Origin: Pieris napi
Lineage: Eukaryota > Arthropoda > Insecta > Lepidoptera > Pieridae
Direction of reading: 5' to 3'
Length of the DNA stretch: 64,000 nt
Assembly: GCF_905475465.1 (NCBI RefSeq)
Contig: NC_062247.1
Span: forward strand, 10,726,001-10,790,000
A program made the translations under genes and the position numbers. The notes under the pieces are model-generated. The model was not told the DNA's origin, made no database searches, and saw only the letters and a list, made by a program, of their open reading frames with translations. Position 1 is the stretch's first letter, and each line of letters opens with the position of its first letter. This document shows, in pieces, positions 21,200 to 32,778 of this stretch.

Positions 21200-21840
21200 A
21201 AGTCACCATTTGTTTTAAAAAGTTGTTTTAATTTCATAACTAAAGATTTTTATTTATTTTACTCCGGCAACTTTTTGTTCAACAGTTCGCAGAAGTAATT
21301 TTAATTTCTTATTTGTGAAGATCAATCAGCAATTACATTTGATTTACTCACGCAAATTTTATTTTATTTATGGAGAGGAATTAACGAAATTTAAATTACA
21401 ATTTAAAAAGCAAACCTTTTTCCCGATTTCGTACTTTAAGTAGGAATTCCATTTACATAATAGCTTGGAGCTACGAAAAGGTGCAGTAATGAGAGCAATA
21501 CTAAAACCTCTAGTAAAACTTCCGCAGTATACATTCAATAAGGCTACTTCTTATGTGCTCTTTGAGAATCGCAGTAGAATGCTAAGTGATCGTAATGCCT
21601 TCAAAAACTCGCGCTTATTCCAGTTCTCTAGTAAGAAAATTGAGACCCTAATAGATGCACAAACGCATTACTATCTCTTGAAAAAATATTCTCTTTAATA
21701 AAGAATAATTATCTAAGTAATAAACTGATATCTACGCAATCATCTTGACGTATTCTCTTGTTATTGTTTCATACAATTTTGTCTATTAAATAACTTTGTA
21801 AAGAAAATTGTACCTAAAACCTAAACTTAAGTAATAAGAG
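21200..21840. other. Stretch with one unexplained open frame
   Basis: A plus frame at 21465-21698 (77 codons, starting MELRKGAVMR) is the only notable object. It has no recognised domain or splice signals and may be chance. Confidence 0.25.
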
Positions 21841-21842
21841 TC

Positions 21843-21900
21843 AAAGTCAGATAATTTATTTCAATTAAGCCTATTTAAAAGGCACTTTTGAAAATCACAA
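21843..21900 (-). mobile_element. LINE 3' tip (ttatttcaatta family)
   Basis: Matches the starts of 50325 and 54268: ataatttatttcaattaagc and aaaaggcacttttgaaa. Only the last 60 bases of the family are present. Confidence 0.5.
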
Positions 21901-21904
21901 TATA

Positions 21905-23249
21905 TGTGATGGCCATGTACTTAGAATTAAAAAAATCTACTACGAGTATAATAAATAAAGTAGACGCATGAAGATTGCTCATATATACACAGAGAGAGAC
22001 GATGAATCTCACATGGGCAGAAAGAAGAGTGGAACATATGGTCACCAGGTAGGAGGTACTGACTGCGAGAGGTAGAGGCTTATGTATCGAGTGATGTAGG
22101 ATTCCTAAGAAATCAATATAAAATACCAGAAGAATTTGAAGATTAGTACAATACACATCAATATTAATACAACAAAATAAAAAATAATTAGTTGAGTAAC
22201 CCGTGGTGAGATTTGTGGTTATAGTTACGTTACGAGATTCTTGGCATAGTTTTCACTGTCATATTTCCTTTCAGTCTATGTACTGCCTAAGTTATATGGT
22301 ATTTTTGGTATTGGCTACGTTAAGGTCCATGGTATCTGCCACCCCTAACGATTTTAAGATACCTCTCTCGCGTCATCCACTTTCATAATATTTTTAATTT
22401 TATTTTATTTACTAAACACCTTTACACATAATTTTTTTTTTCTACTCAGAATTATTACATTCCCTTTCTTTCTTTTTTTGCCACAGGCGCAAACTAGCTG
22501 CTGTGGTCTGTGGCAGAATGACCAGCGTTGTGGTATATTCTGCTCCTCAGCATAATGCTGAGCCAGGGCCAATTACAACCACAGCACACACGCATTACAC
22601 ACTTGAAACGAACCAAACGAGAAAAGGGATTTTTTAAGTCTTTCATTATATTTTTTATTTTATTTAAATGGTATGTCTATATTCACCAAGCATGGTCCTC
22701 CGTTATGGGTACTTTCAGTAACTCCTGGCTAATTCAGGTATTTACAAGGCCTACTCAACCCAATTTCACCATCCAACATTTCTTTGCATTTCCTACTCGT
22801 TAACTGATTCTCATTCATCCGTTCTACATGTTCAAATCACCAGCATAGCCTTTCGTATACTTGTCATTCTTTTAACTCATATTGAGCAGCAGTGTTTAAA
22901 AATATGACATTCATTTTCCCTTGAACCTTCGGGTATGTGGTAAAGCAAAACAATTAAAAGGAACTTAATAACATATATATGTGTGTTAGCAAACATTAAC
23001 CGATGCAATCTTTACATAGTGATTACTGTGTCACTGCACTATGCAATGTAATTATTTAAAGATTACACAAGTTGAGACGTAGTTTACAATCAATATATCT
23101 CTTAAGTACTTAAGATGTTTGTATTGATAAAAACATTCTTAAGTACTTTAATTTAATTTAACAGTTAATCTGTCTCACAGACACAAGTTATCAGCTTCAA
23201 GTTAAGTCAAAAATACATACATATATCTAAATTTAAATGACCAGTGGCG
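21905..23249. other. Stretch without a bounded feature
   Basis: A slightly GC-richer part (22480-22590, ctgtggtctgtggcagaatg onward) has the look of a retroelement end but no second copy here. A palindrome-rich spot (cttaagtacttaag) lies at 23101-23115. Confidence 0.3.
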
Positions 23250-23560
23250 GTACATTTTTTTATGCCACAGGTCGCAATCGGGTAGGAGGCTCATCTGATA
23301 TGGACACTCACATTGCCAGAAGGCTTGCAAGTGCGTTGCCGGCCTTTTAAGAATTGGTACTCTCTTTTCGTGAAGGACCCTAAATTGAATTGGTTCGGAA
23401 ATACTTTAGTGGGTAGCTTGTTCCACATAGTAATGGTTCGCTGCAAAACTGCTTAAAGAAGCGAACAGTTGTGGAACGACGTCAAGGTGATACGGATGGT
23501 ATTTTGTATTCTGCTTTGACGTCTGATTATACTCGTTTTGGCCTTATATTTCTTGATCTC
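23250..23560 (-). mobile_element. LINE C-terminus and 3' UTR (jockey/CR1-like family)
   Basis: Plus-strand text is the reverse complement of the family: gggtaggaggctcatctgat, cgttgccggccttttaagaa, ttcggaaatactttagtggg and cagttgtggaacgacgtcaa. Frame broken; non-functional 5'-truncated copy. It is followed at once by a minus-strand SINE fragment. Confidence 0.7.
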
Positions 23561-23587
23561 TTAGGTACTCCGCCCAACTAAAGCATG

Positions 23588-23695
23588 CCGATATTGTCCT
23601 TCACCGTTCGAGCGAATGTTAAATGCGCATAGAAAGTCCATTGGTGTCCATTGGACCTCATAAGAGTCGCACGCTGAAGCCACTAGGCCAACACT
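23588..23695 (-). mobile_element. SINE fragment, 5' half
   Basis: Minus strand: box A ggcctagtggcttcagcgtg, then gcgactcttatgag, ctatgcgcatttaacattcg and aacggtgaaggac. B-box sequence is lost and the atggacaccaatggac block is partly duplicated. The 3' half is missing. Confidence 0.68.
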
Positions 23696-24049
23696 GCTCT
23701 TCGTCTTTAACCTTCACAGATCGCTAACCTTGACAATGCTAAAAACAATTGTCAATAAATTAGAGGAAAATCATAACCGCCTAATAACAAACCACTTATG
23801 GAATAGCCACCAATAGTGACAATCAATTACAGCCAGTTGAGCGGTCGTTGTGTTCAATTGCTTGACTCAATTTTGCAGTCGTCATCAGCGTCAATACGTA
23901 GAACCAAAATGAGGCTACTAGTATGTGTGCAATAATAAATCTAACCTATACATCGTTAATATACAGTGTATCTTCCGCCTCGTAATTAGCTAGTTATATA
24001 TACAAATTATGACCCATAACCCTAAGACTATTTTATGCATTTTATTAAT

Positions 24050-24340
24050 ATTAGTTTTGTTTATTTACACAATACACATTTACAATATAATACATAAAAA
24101 TTATGAGAGATGCAACGGGCGGCCTTATCGCTAACAAGCGATCTCTTCCAGGTAACCATAGTGGGGGGAAAATCGAAATATTATGGGTAAAGTGCAAGAA
24201 GTGCATAACCAAATCTTATAAAAAATATATAGAATCACCAACCTTAATCTAAAATAATATAAAAAAATTAATAATGTTTTAGTTGGTATGTAACCTGCTT
24301 TTATACATGTATATTTAAGGTAACGAAACGTAAATAAATA
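24050..24340 (-). mobile_element. LINE 3' end (gcgataaggccgc family)
   Basis: The plus strand reads gggcggccttatcgctaaca and agcgatctcttccaggtaac, the reverse complement of the family 3' region. The leftward AT-rich part (tttacacaatacacatttac) is the tail. Part of the AT-rich stretch to 24340 may belong to it. Confidence 0.5.
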
Positions 24341-24544
24341 GATATATATTCTAGCTATTTTTAGCTTCTTTATCGTCGTTTGACTCTAAGGATTCCAATA
24401 TATTGTTTCTAATAATAATAATATTAAATCGCAAAGAAATTATTATTGATTAAAAAACCGCACAATTGGCCATACAAAAATTGGCATGCAACATCATATT
24501 AATTATCATAATGTCATAATAATAAGAACAGTTAATTATAAGTA

Positions 24545-24800
24545 TCAGCTCGACGTCCATCGTTCCACAACTGAGCGTTTTCTAAGGCAGTTTTTCGTGC
24601 ACCACCACTATGTGGAACCAGTTGTCCACTGAAGTATTTCCGAACCAATTCGACTTAGGGTTCTTCAAGAAAAGAGCGTACAAATTCTTGAAAGGCCGGC
24701 AACGCACTTGCGAGCCTTCTGGCAGTGTGAGTGTTCATGGGCGGCGGTATAACTTAACATCAGATAAGCCTCCTGCCCGTTTGCCTCCTATTACATTAAA
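24545..24800 (+). mobile_element. LINE C-terminus and 3' UTR (jockey/CR1-like family)
   Basis: Plus frame: MWNQLSTEVFPNQFDLGFFK, KRAYKFLKGRQRTCEPSG, then HGRRYNLTSDKPPARLPP. This is the usual end of these LINE polyproteins, followed by the tail. The frame is open over about 70 codons, so this is a fairly young copy, but only the last part of the reverse-transcriptase protein is present. Confidence 0.75.
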
Positions 24801-25314
24801 AAAAACTCTCCCAAGCTATAAAGGCCCTTTGCCTTTAAAAAAATTATATGAATACTTTATTGAGTTGCATAATGATTTGAATAGGTATTAGTTTGTTTGA
24901 TAAAACTTATATACACTTATATACATAGCATCAAAAAGTCTTTAAGTAATAATTAGTTTGTACATTAAAATAATTTGAGAGAAATCTAAAATTCACTGTT
25001 AAATAAAATGTACCTTTTCCTTTATAACATTGTGTTAACTAAAACGTGGCGATGAACTACTTCACATAATCCCTTAAGCGTCTGCGTTGTATAATTTAAT
25101 TGCATTCATAAATGTGTTATCAGTTGAGATTTCGCCGCGTATAAAAATTATCAACGTTGAAAGAAAATATTTTTACCGCGCCATTAAACCGAGGTCATAT
25201 TGAGTTACGATTCAATAAACAAGACTTTTAAAGTTTTCCTTTTTACGAACTTGAATGCTATTTAAGCTTTCATTAAATTGAAATAAGATTAACATAGACT
25301 GATAATTTTATATA
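24801..25314. other. AT-rich stretch, nothing recognised
   Basis: No exon or bounded repeat. Confidence 0.3.
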
Positions 25315-25648
25315 TCTTAATATATATAAATTACGTGTCACGTTGTTTGTCCGCTATGGACTCCTAAACTACCGAACCGATATCAATCAAATTTGCACAC
25401 CGTGTAGTTTGATCCAACTTAAAAGATAGGATAGCTTACATCTCAATTTATACCCGCAATATTATTTTATTGCAACATATTTGTTTATTATTTAATAGTA
25501 CAATTCTAACAGATGGCGCTGTGTTGAAAGTACCAACGTTTCACATAAGCTACAATTTAATGGCATAACCACCGTTTCCCTTGAATAGTTTGCTACTATG
25601 CAATATAACAAAAACCTTAGCCACAGAAACGCGTGGCCGGTCTGCTAG
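25315..25648 (+). mobile_element. Non-autonomous Helitron, complete
   Basis: Starts TCTTAATATATATAAATTAC after an A and ends GGTCTGCTAG before a T, the A|T insertion rule of canonical Helitrons. A short hairpin (GCCAC...GTGGC) lies just upstream of the CTAG end. Colinear with 38812-39185. No coding capacity; it would be moved by a Rep/helicase encoded elsewhere. Confidence 0.8.
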
Positions 25649-25714
25649 TATTAATATATAATTAGTTTATTATCATGGGTTGGAACATGTGCACCTAATG
25701 GCGGAAAACATAGC

Positions 25715-25910
25715 TCCAAATTCCTTACTGAACTCACAACCTGGTGGCTAGAGAAAAACCGCAAAATCGAGGCTGCGTTGGTGAGATGGAGTTATCAAGG
25801 ACCTCGAATATATGGGTTCGAAGAACGCTAGGAGAACGAAATAGATTGCGGTGGCGAAATATACTTGAGGATTCTAAAGCTCACAGGGAGCTGTATAGCC
25901 ATTGATGATG
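25715..25910 (+). mobile_element. Possible LINE C-terminal fragment
   Basis: Coding-like block; one frame reads LGERNRLRWRNILEDSKAHR ahead of stops, similar in style to ends of LINE polyproteins (short basic C-termini with W-x-N/D-x-x-x-x-A). No other copy in the window. Low certainty. Confidence 0.35.
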
Positions 25911-27119
25911 ATGAAAATTTATTATAATTAAATCAGCGGTTTAATATTATATGAAACTGAATGTTATATATTTGTGTATTCTAACTTTCCCGTCCCTGTT
26001 TTGGAAAAACAGTTAAAAAATACTAATTTAGCTTCTATACCGATATAGAAGTCATTTATAAAATGTACAAATAATTTTTCAAGCTCTATATATCATACTA
26101 ACAAAAATGTTCCTTTAAAAAATATATTATTATCATATAATGTAAATCCACGGCAAATACTAAGACATATTATTAGATTTGCTCTATCATTTGCCAATTG
26201 ATAATAATAGTCGCTAAATAGGTCATGTCGTTTATAAAAAGGCTTGTTCGTTTATATACAAACATACACATTCTAAACGTTATTTATTAAAAAAAAAATT
26301 TTTTTTTATTATTGTAGGTTAATTCAGTTTATATACTATTTGGATTTTCACTTTATTTTATTATTTATATAGCAAGCACTTATCCAAAAGTTATTATTTG
26401 TGTTTTAAACATAATTTATTTCAAAAACATTTGTTGGTGTACATCAAATTTGATTCCGTTGATTACTCTGAATTAAATAACAGCTCTACAGGCCGATTAA
26501 TGTTATTAAAATTTAATATTTATAGACTAATGCCCAATATCCGTAAATAATACTCAAAATTAGTGATTATGTCTTTATATGTATTGATTGCAACAAACTG
26601 TTTACGTTCTATGGGTCAGATCACTGGCCATGTTTATTTTTAACTATCCACTGATTATTGTTTATTTTCTTTAGTCTCAGTGTTAGTCTTCAGGCGAAAG
26701 GTTTGGCTAACCTTACAAATTTGTACTTTGTACTGATGGTTTTTAATATTAATACAAACTCTTGCTACAAATTATTGATCAAAACCTTCACACACATCAC
26801 GAAAATCATTCAAAGCCTCTTTTGTAAATAACGCAGAGGTCACAAAACGCATTTCCCGTGTTAATTTGTTCAGGAAGTAGAAAAATCGCTCTAATGGTTA
26901 AACGACTCAACAAGTATATAACGTCTAAACAGGTGTAGTAAGCCATGATAAACGAAATTTTACACAATATTAGCACCGCGAGCGCTAATGAACGTATTTT
27001 ACTCGTTTATCAGATTAAACTTATCTTGTATGTCGTAACGTCATAATTTATAAAAACTTAACCCATTAGTGAACCGATAACACGTTATCTTTACCGATTG
27101 GGGATTCAAATCACACACA
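25911..27119. other. AT-rich stretch, nothing recognised
   Basis: No exon or bounded element seen. Confidence 0.3.
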
Positions 27120-27260
27120 GAGCCTCTCAGCTCGGTTAGCTAGCGTTCGCGTACATAGTCGTTGACGCGTCGGCAGAGCGGCGTCGCTTCAGCCGGTAGA
27201 TCGCGACTGACGGCCGACAGCGTCTCACACCCTACCGCGCGAGCGGGACGCACATACACT
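27120..27260. promoter_or_regulatory. CpG-rich patch, candidate promoter region
   Basis: About 140 bp with many CG dinucleotides (tagcgttcgcgtacatagtc, gacgcgtcggcagagcggcg, ctaccgcgcgagcgggacgc) in otherwise AT-rich DNA. Such patches often mark first exons or promoters in insects. Direction is unclear; it sits next to the candidate minus-strand start exon. A captured repeat is the alternative. Confidence 0.35.
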
Positions 27261-27314
27261 CCTTCCTTTACTACAATTTTAGCCCTAAAATCCTCCAACT
27301 TAACTCCCATTTAC

Positions 27315-27334
27315 CTTGCCCGTGGTGGAGCCAT
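27315..27334 (-). CDS. Speculative first coding exon (seven codons) of the minus-strand gene
   Basis: On the minus strand ATG GCT CCA CCA CGG GCA AG is followed by GTAAAT, an acceptable donor, and the ATG context (ggcATGG) is good. It would leave two bases; the assumed acceptor at 18360-18362 supplies one, making Ser and an in-frame join to KVVGGGVFRCC. Phase agreement has a one-in-three chance of being accidental and that acceptor is weak, so this is a hypothesis. Confidence 0.22.
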
Positions 27335-27399
27335 GCCACGGATACTACGACAGGAGATAGAGATGCTGTGGTCCGTTCTATCGGCGATATATTGAACGT

Positions 27400-27962
27400 G
27401 CTTGACTGTTGTTTGACCGTGAACAAAATCGTTGACAATGGAGATTTTGTTCTGCATTGTTATCATGAATAAACATTTTAAAGATAGCAGTTACAATGTT
27501 AGCAGTTGTTCAGTTTAATATGGTAATGTCACGCATAATAACGCAGTTGTTTAATGAAAGTTGGATTTAATTTGTGACGTAGAGCTTTGCTACATAAATG
27601 TAGTGTTAAATTTATAATGAAATTCACGCTATAAAGGTGTAAACATGTTAGTTATTTAAGCGTTAATGATTTAAAAATGTCTGTGAAAGTATTTTGTTCA
27701 CTACTCTCAAATCTACGTGGACTATAAAGATGTTTCAGGACGGGAATAAAATTTTAGTATACCAAAGTGGAGCGTTTCGTAGAGTACCCTATTCCGGCAG
27801 GACAGCGTGACCTTTCAATTTTATAACATACTAGAAAGCTATGTTTACTTCGTTGTATCGTGAATTTTGTAACACCGGAATATCAACAAATGATATTTAA
27901 CCTGAAATTCGTATCAACGCGGAGTTTTCTTTTGTTTAGTCACATGCAATGAAAAGAGCATT
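27400..27962. other. Stretch without a bounded feature
   Basis: AT-rich. Nothing recognised apart from its position beside the CpG-rich patch; a 5' UTR of the minus-strand gene could lie at its left edge. Confidence 0.25.
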
Positions 27963-28213
27963 GTTGGCCTAGTGGCTTCAGCGTACGACTCTCATCCCTG
28001 AGGTCGTAGGTTCGATCCTCGGCTGTGCACCAATGGACTTTCTTTCTATGTGCGCATTTAACATTTGCTCGAAAGGAAACCGGCTTTCCTTAGACACAAA
28101 AAGCTTGAGGCTCAGGAGGCTGAACAGCTACTTGCCTATTTACAAATGATCATGAAACAGATACAGAAATCTGAGGCCTAGACCTAAAAAAAAGGTTGTA
28201 GCGGGATTAATTT
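27963..28213 (+). mobile_element. tRNA-derived SINE with intact A and B boxes
   Basis: Box A tggcctagtgg and box B ggttcgatcct flank cttcagcgtacgactctcat. The body is as in the family but about 40 bp shorter in the middle (the gaacggtgaaggaaaacatc part is lost), ending gttgtagcgggattaattta. Both Pol III boxes make this one of the better preserved heads. Confidence 0.82.
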
Positions 28214-29361
28214 ATTTTTTATTTTTTTTAGTCACATGCAATATAAAATATATAGTGTTTCGATTATTCTGCAGTTATATTTAAACGTGAATACTTGAAT
28301 TTAATACCAATATACAATAACTGTAGACTTTGAATCTGGGGCTTTGAGTTTTGACTCTCATTAAATAAAAATAAATTTACACTTGCTCTCGTCTAGGCCA
28401 GGAAATCGACATGTCTTTGAACCTATAATGGAGGATTGAAGTCTTAAAAAATATGTTAAAGAAGGTTTTATGTAAATTAATTAACAATTGAAGTAATCGC
28501 AAAAAATACAATTAATTTTATTTATATGTATTTACCGAAATATAAATTTTCATCTTATTCCTCGCTTATCTATTATTTATGATAAAGTATATTTTCAGTG
28601 AAAATTGTATCATAAAAATGGACACGCGTTTTTTCTTATTTAACATGACGTGAACTCTACATAAATGTTATTTCCTTCCGACAACAATTTACGTTCGATA
28701 TCGGGAAATTGTATTGCTTCAAATGCTGTTGAATTTGAGACTTCAATATATGTTTCCTTTTCGAACAGAGAACCAGAAATGACCTTCCGATTGCATAAAG
28801 TTATTGTAGCTAATTTAATTTTAATTTTATTTAATTAATTTAATTGTACTGTATTACTGCAATGAAACTTTTAATAAAAATAATTTAGATGTTTTAACAA
28901 AATAGTTCTCTTCTTCAGAAGATTACACGTAATGAATAATTAATCTGTGCTCAGATATGCACCTATTTCATAATTTCATTTCAGCAAATTGATTGTTATT
29001 TTATACTATTTCTTTCAAAACACATTAGTCAATATACCTGGGTAACCAACATAATATATAACGAACATTTCAACCTACTACTTGTAGCATACTACATAAG
29101 TAAGTAGACAAATAGTAAATAAATAGTCACATGTATAATGATAATTAAAAAGTAAAAATTGGAAAAGCCTATATAAAAGTAGCGTTTAAATTTTTTTCTC
29201 AGTCGCACCTGGGACGGTGTAATGGGGACAATGAATTAATCAATACAAAGATGCCGCAGCTAATGCGCGCCCAATTACATTTATTAATAAAGATCAAGTC
29301 AGTTCAATACACTTCATTTATTTGTCTATACGGTAACATTTAGTGTTAGTACAGTTACTTA
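28214..29361. other. AT-rich stretch, nothing recognised
   Basis: No exon or bounded element seen. Confidence 0.3.
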
Positions 29362-29540
29362 AAAAAAACTTGGCGATTAATAAGAGTGGGCGGAGTTTAT
29401 TGCCAGTTATTCTCTTCCGTTCTACGCCCTTGATTTGAGAACTGGCAGTAAATGTAAAATTTGAATCATTTCATATTTATTTCATAAGTGTACATTTTGC
29501 TACCTATATGAATAAATGATTTTGGAATTTTGAATTCATT
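29362..29540 (+). mobile_element. LINE 3' UTR (gagtggcgg family)
   Basis: Reads aacttggcgattaataagag, gggcggagtttattgccagt, tctacgcccttgatttgaga and the tail ctatatgaataaatgatttt. Non-coding 3' end only. An inverted copy lies 450 bp to the right (29985-30150). Confidence 0.72.
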
Positions 29541-29644
29541 AATGCATTCTATAAGAGGATTTTGTATTTGTAATCATACCGAATATCATACCATGCAAAT
29601 GGATTTGTATTTAGAAGTAATTTCAAATCAATGATAGGAACAAG

Positions 29645-29860
29645 TACGATAGTCAGCCCCATGTACAGAGGCTGTTTCAGCGCAGATGAATCAGTCACCC
29701 ACCGTAGCCCTGGAATGCGAGGCTTTGGCTAAACAACGTACAGAAATTCTCGTAGCAGTGAGGTCGCTCCGTGAAGCCTGCGAAGTGCCCAAGAGAGTGC
29801 TTCTAGAAGGAGCTAGGCTGGTTAAGGTAGTCAATACTATACGAACAACAACCTAGTGAG
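29645..29860 (+). other. Unidentified coding-like fragment
   Basis: A GC-richer block with a plus frame from about 29658 to a TAG at about 29857, reading SAQMNQSPTVALECEALAKQ, RTEILVAVRSLREACEVPKR, then VLLEGARLVKVVNTIRTTT. It does not look random in composition and could be a coiled-coil stretch. No domain was recognised and there is no second copy. It lies between two inverted LINE ends, so it may be retroelement gag/ORF1 debris. Alternatively it is a host exon. Confidence 0.35.
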
Positions 29861-29984
29861 AGTTTAAGGGTGGAAATTGAGTCCATCAACCTTTAACCTT
29901 TTGGATTTGTATTGAATTTAAATAAGCATGGTACAATGTTTCCAAATTTTGTAATAAAAGGTTTTGACTCAAAAAAGTCAAATC

Positions 29985-30150
29985 AAAAATCATTTAATCA
30001 TATAGGTAACACAATGTACACTTATGAACGTCAAAAAATAAATGTAACTTTACATTTAGTGCCAGTTCTCAAATCAAGGGCGTAGAACGGAAGAGAAGAA
30101 CTGGCAGTAAACTCCCCGCCACTCTTTTTAATCGCCATATTTTTTTTTAC
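29985..30150 (-). mobile_element. LINE 3' UTR (gagtggcgg family)
   Basis: Reverse complement of the family: catataggtaacacaatgta, ccagttctcaaatcaagggc and actctttttaatcgcca. With 29362-29540 it makes an inverted pair about 450 bp apart. Confidence 0.72.
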
Positions 30151-30501
30151 ACAACGTTTGTAAGTAGCTGCAACCAATACATCATGTTCCACATGACATT
30201 TTAAGTAATTAATAATAATAAAATAAATTAAAAATAAAATACTTGTCCTCTACAACCATACCCTGTAAAAGGATTTGTATTTTATTTTATTTATTTATCC
30301 ATTCACGTCTTTTTCCCCAAGAGGTAGGCAGAGACTACAGATTCTACGGTCCAGACAAACCACACTTTATTCACTATCACGACATTTACAACTTGGGTAT
30401 GGGAACTTCATACAATAAAACCTGCATATTCGTTTATTTTTAAAGAAAAACTGAGAAATGTTTGTAGATGCGTTGCATATGTAACTAATTATATATTCAT
30501 A

Positions 30502-30719
30502 CTAGTGGACCCGACAGACGTTGTCCTGCATGATATTTCAAGCAATTAGTAAAGCAAAGTATGAAAGTACTGACTGCAGCACCATCTGGCGGGCTTTGTG
30601 AATCTAAACCATTCCCAGATCCCCTTGAACACACACAAAAAATTTCATCAAAATCGGTCCAGTCGTTTGAGAGAAGTTCAGTGACATACACACTCACAGA
30701 AGAATTATATATATAAAGA
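30502..30719 (-). mobile_element. Non-autonomous Helitron, complete, 218 bp
   Basis: Minus strand: starts TCTTTATATATATAATTCTT after A and ends CGGGTCCACTAG before T. Internal sequence (ctggaccgattttgatgaaa) is typical of short Lepidoptera Helitrons. The open frame across it is incidental. Confidence 0.82.
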
Positions 30720-31311
30720 TATTCAACACTTCATCATAATTCAAAACCACGTTAATAATGAGGAGAACATTCCTTAAAAGTTGCGATCCTAGCAAACTGA
30801 AAAAAAATGATGAGAAAAAGGAATGTATCACTGTGAATACTGTAAACATAAAATTATAAATATAGCCTTGTCCCACAAATTGAACCTAATTATATCACGG
30901 CGTCATAAAATGAAAATATCTTTTTCGATATCATATAGTAATAAATGCTTTGATGTATTACCGAAGCGCCTATTTGAAGCCAAATCGATCACTATTTATA
31001 TCAAGAACATCCACGAACAACAAGCTAATTAAATCGATGTCTGGTTTTAATTTATTTGTAATAAATCATCAAAATATCTATAAAAACCTTTCATAATTCA
31101 TTATATAAAGGTGTTAAACGTAGTACAATAAAACCTATCTACCTTGGTTATAAATCAAAATTTTAACATAAGTTCAAACAGAGACGAGTATCTTCTTAAA
31201 ACTCCCTCTTCTCTTCTTCAGTATAAGTTGATGAAATAGGGATTAAGTTTAAAAAATGTATTTAGAATGATAAGTTATTATAAATAAGGGGTAATTGTTA
31301 GTCCAATTATA

Positions 31312-31480
31312 ATCTACACTAATATTATAAAGAGAAAAGATTTCATTGTTTATTTGCATTGAATAGGGACTACTACTACTGGACCGATTTGAAAAATTCC
31401 TTCACCATTAGAATTCTACGTTATCTCTAATGAGCATAGGTTATAGAATATTTTAAAAAAAGTTAAGGTTTTATATGAAA
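31312..31480 (+). mobile_element. Helitron 5' fragment
   Basis: A|TCTACACTAATATTATAAAG followed by actactggaccgatttgaaa, the usual 5' region of a Lepidoptera Helitron family. No 3' CTAG end was found downstream. Confidence 0.55.
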
Positions 31481-31849
31481 TTACGATACCCAAGCAATAA
31501 AGAATCCTAATCACCTACGCTGATAATTAATAGAGCTGTACTAGAGTACAGAGACATGCTTTAGGCTATAGAACATCATGCTACAACCAAATTAATGTGG
31601 GTGGAACCGCACAGCTTGTATATCATAAACACGGGGCAACTACAAAATTTCGTCCTAATAAAACCACTCAAAATTAAGTACTACAAATTCTTGTATAAAG
31701 ATTTTTTAACTTGCTACATGAAAGTGAATTCTGACTACACATACTAACCAGACTAAATATTTTAATATGCGGACAAAGCAATGCACTAGCTACTTAAAGA
31801 ATATATCAGTTATCTTAAAGAAGTTAAGCTTCATAAACGTGTTTTTTTA

Positions 31850-32060
31850 CTATGTAATACGAGCAAGCAGGAGGACCATCTGATGTTAAGTGATACCGCC
31901 GCCCATGGATACTCTCAATGCCAGAGGACTCGCGAGTGTGTTGATGGCCGTTTAAGAATTGGTACGCTCTTTTCTTGAAGGACCCTAAGTCGAATTGGTT
32001 CGGAAATACTTCAGTGGGCAACTAGTTCCATATAGTGGTGGTGCGCGGCATAAACTACCT
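31850..32060 (-). mobile_element. LINE C-terminus and 3' UTR, interrupted by a Harbinger MITE
   Basis: Minus frame MPTEVFPNQFDLGSFKKRAY then QFLNGHQHTRESSG and HGRRYHLTSDGPPA, the jockey/CR1-like C-terminus. The LINE resumes at 33035 (gaatcgctcagttgtac), directly after the MITE at 32064-33031 and its TAA duplication, so the MITE landed inside this copy. Confidence 0.78.
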
Positions 32061-32429
32061 TAAGGCGAATGCTACACGCTCGATATTTATCGTGATATTT
32101 ATCTTGTATTTTTTTAGTATACTACACACTCGATACGAATCGCGTCAGTACGACGGTAAATTTCATTGAGTACACTCGTACGTTTCGTGTTACAATATGA
32201 GTAACAATATTAAGAAAGCTTCCGTTGCCATTATTATTATTATTATTATTATCAGTATATGCTGATATATATCAATATCCAAGACTTTGGATTGTAAACA
32301 TTTTCCGCTGCAGCCTGCAGCACCAGATAGTTTCAAATCTGTTATTTTTTAAATTATTTTCTGAAGTTTGCCTAGTTTGCATTTGAGGTGTCCCATACTT
32401 ATAGGTAATGTTTCTAATACAAGTATGAA

Positions 32430-32556
32430 TCTAATATATAAAAATAAGTCGGGTTTTCCTTCCTGACGCTATAACTCCAGAACGCACGAACCGATTTCCA
32501 CGGTTTTGCATTCGTTGGAAAGGTCTCGGGCTCAGTGAGGTTTATAGCAAAGAAAA
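32430..32556 (+). mobile_element. Helitron 5' fragment inside the MITE
   Basis: A|TCTAATATATAAAAATAAG followed by gacgctataactccagaacg, a familiar Helitron 5' region. Cut short by, or abutting, the next Helitron at 32557. Confidence 0.6.
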
Positions 32557-32778
32557 TCTTATACATATATAAAATTCTCATGTCATATTCGTTCCCATAC
32601 TCCTCTGAAACGGCTTGACCGATTCTTATGAATTTTTTTATGCATATTCAGTAAGTCTGAGAATCAGCTACTACCTATCTTTCATACCCCTAAATGATTA
32701 CGGACTTTTTTATTGAACTAAAAAAATTATTCCTAGAAATAATATACATGGCAAAACAACGTTTGCCGAGTCAGCTAG
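32557..32778 (+). mobile_element. Non-autonomous Helitron, complete
   Basis: A|TCTTATACATATATAAAAT at the start and ccgagtcagCTAG|T at the end. The interior has gaaacggcttgaccgattct. It sits in the Harbinger MITE and is therefore younger than it. Confidence 0.75.

Noticed and set aside
21465..21698. 77-codon plus frame starting MELRKGAVMR
   Set aside because: No recognised domain, no promoter or splice support; kept only as a note in the stretch annotation.
30497..30697. 66-codon minus frame as a small protein
   Set aside because: It lies within a complete short Helitron and reads its conserved non-coding sequence.
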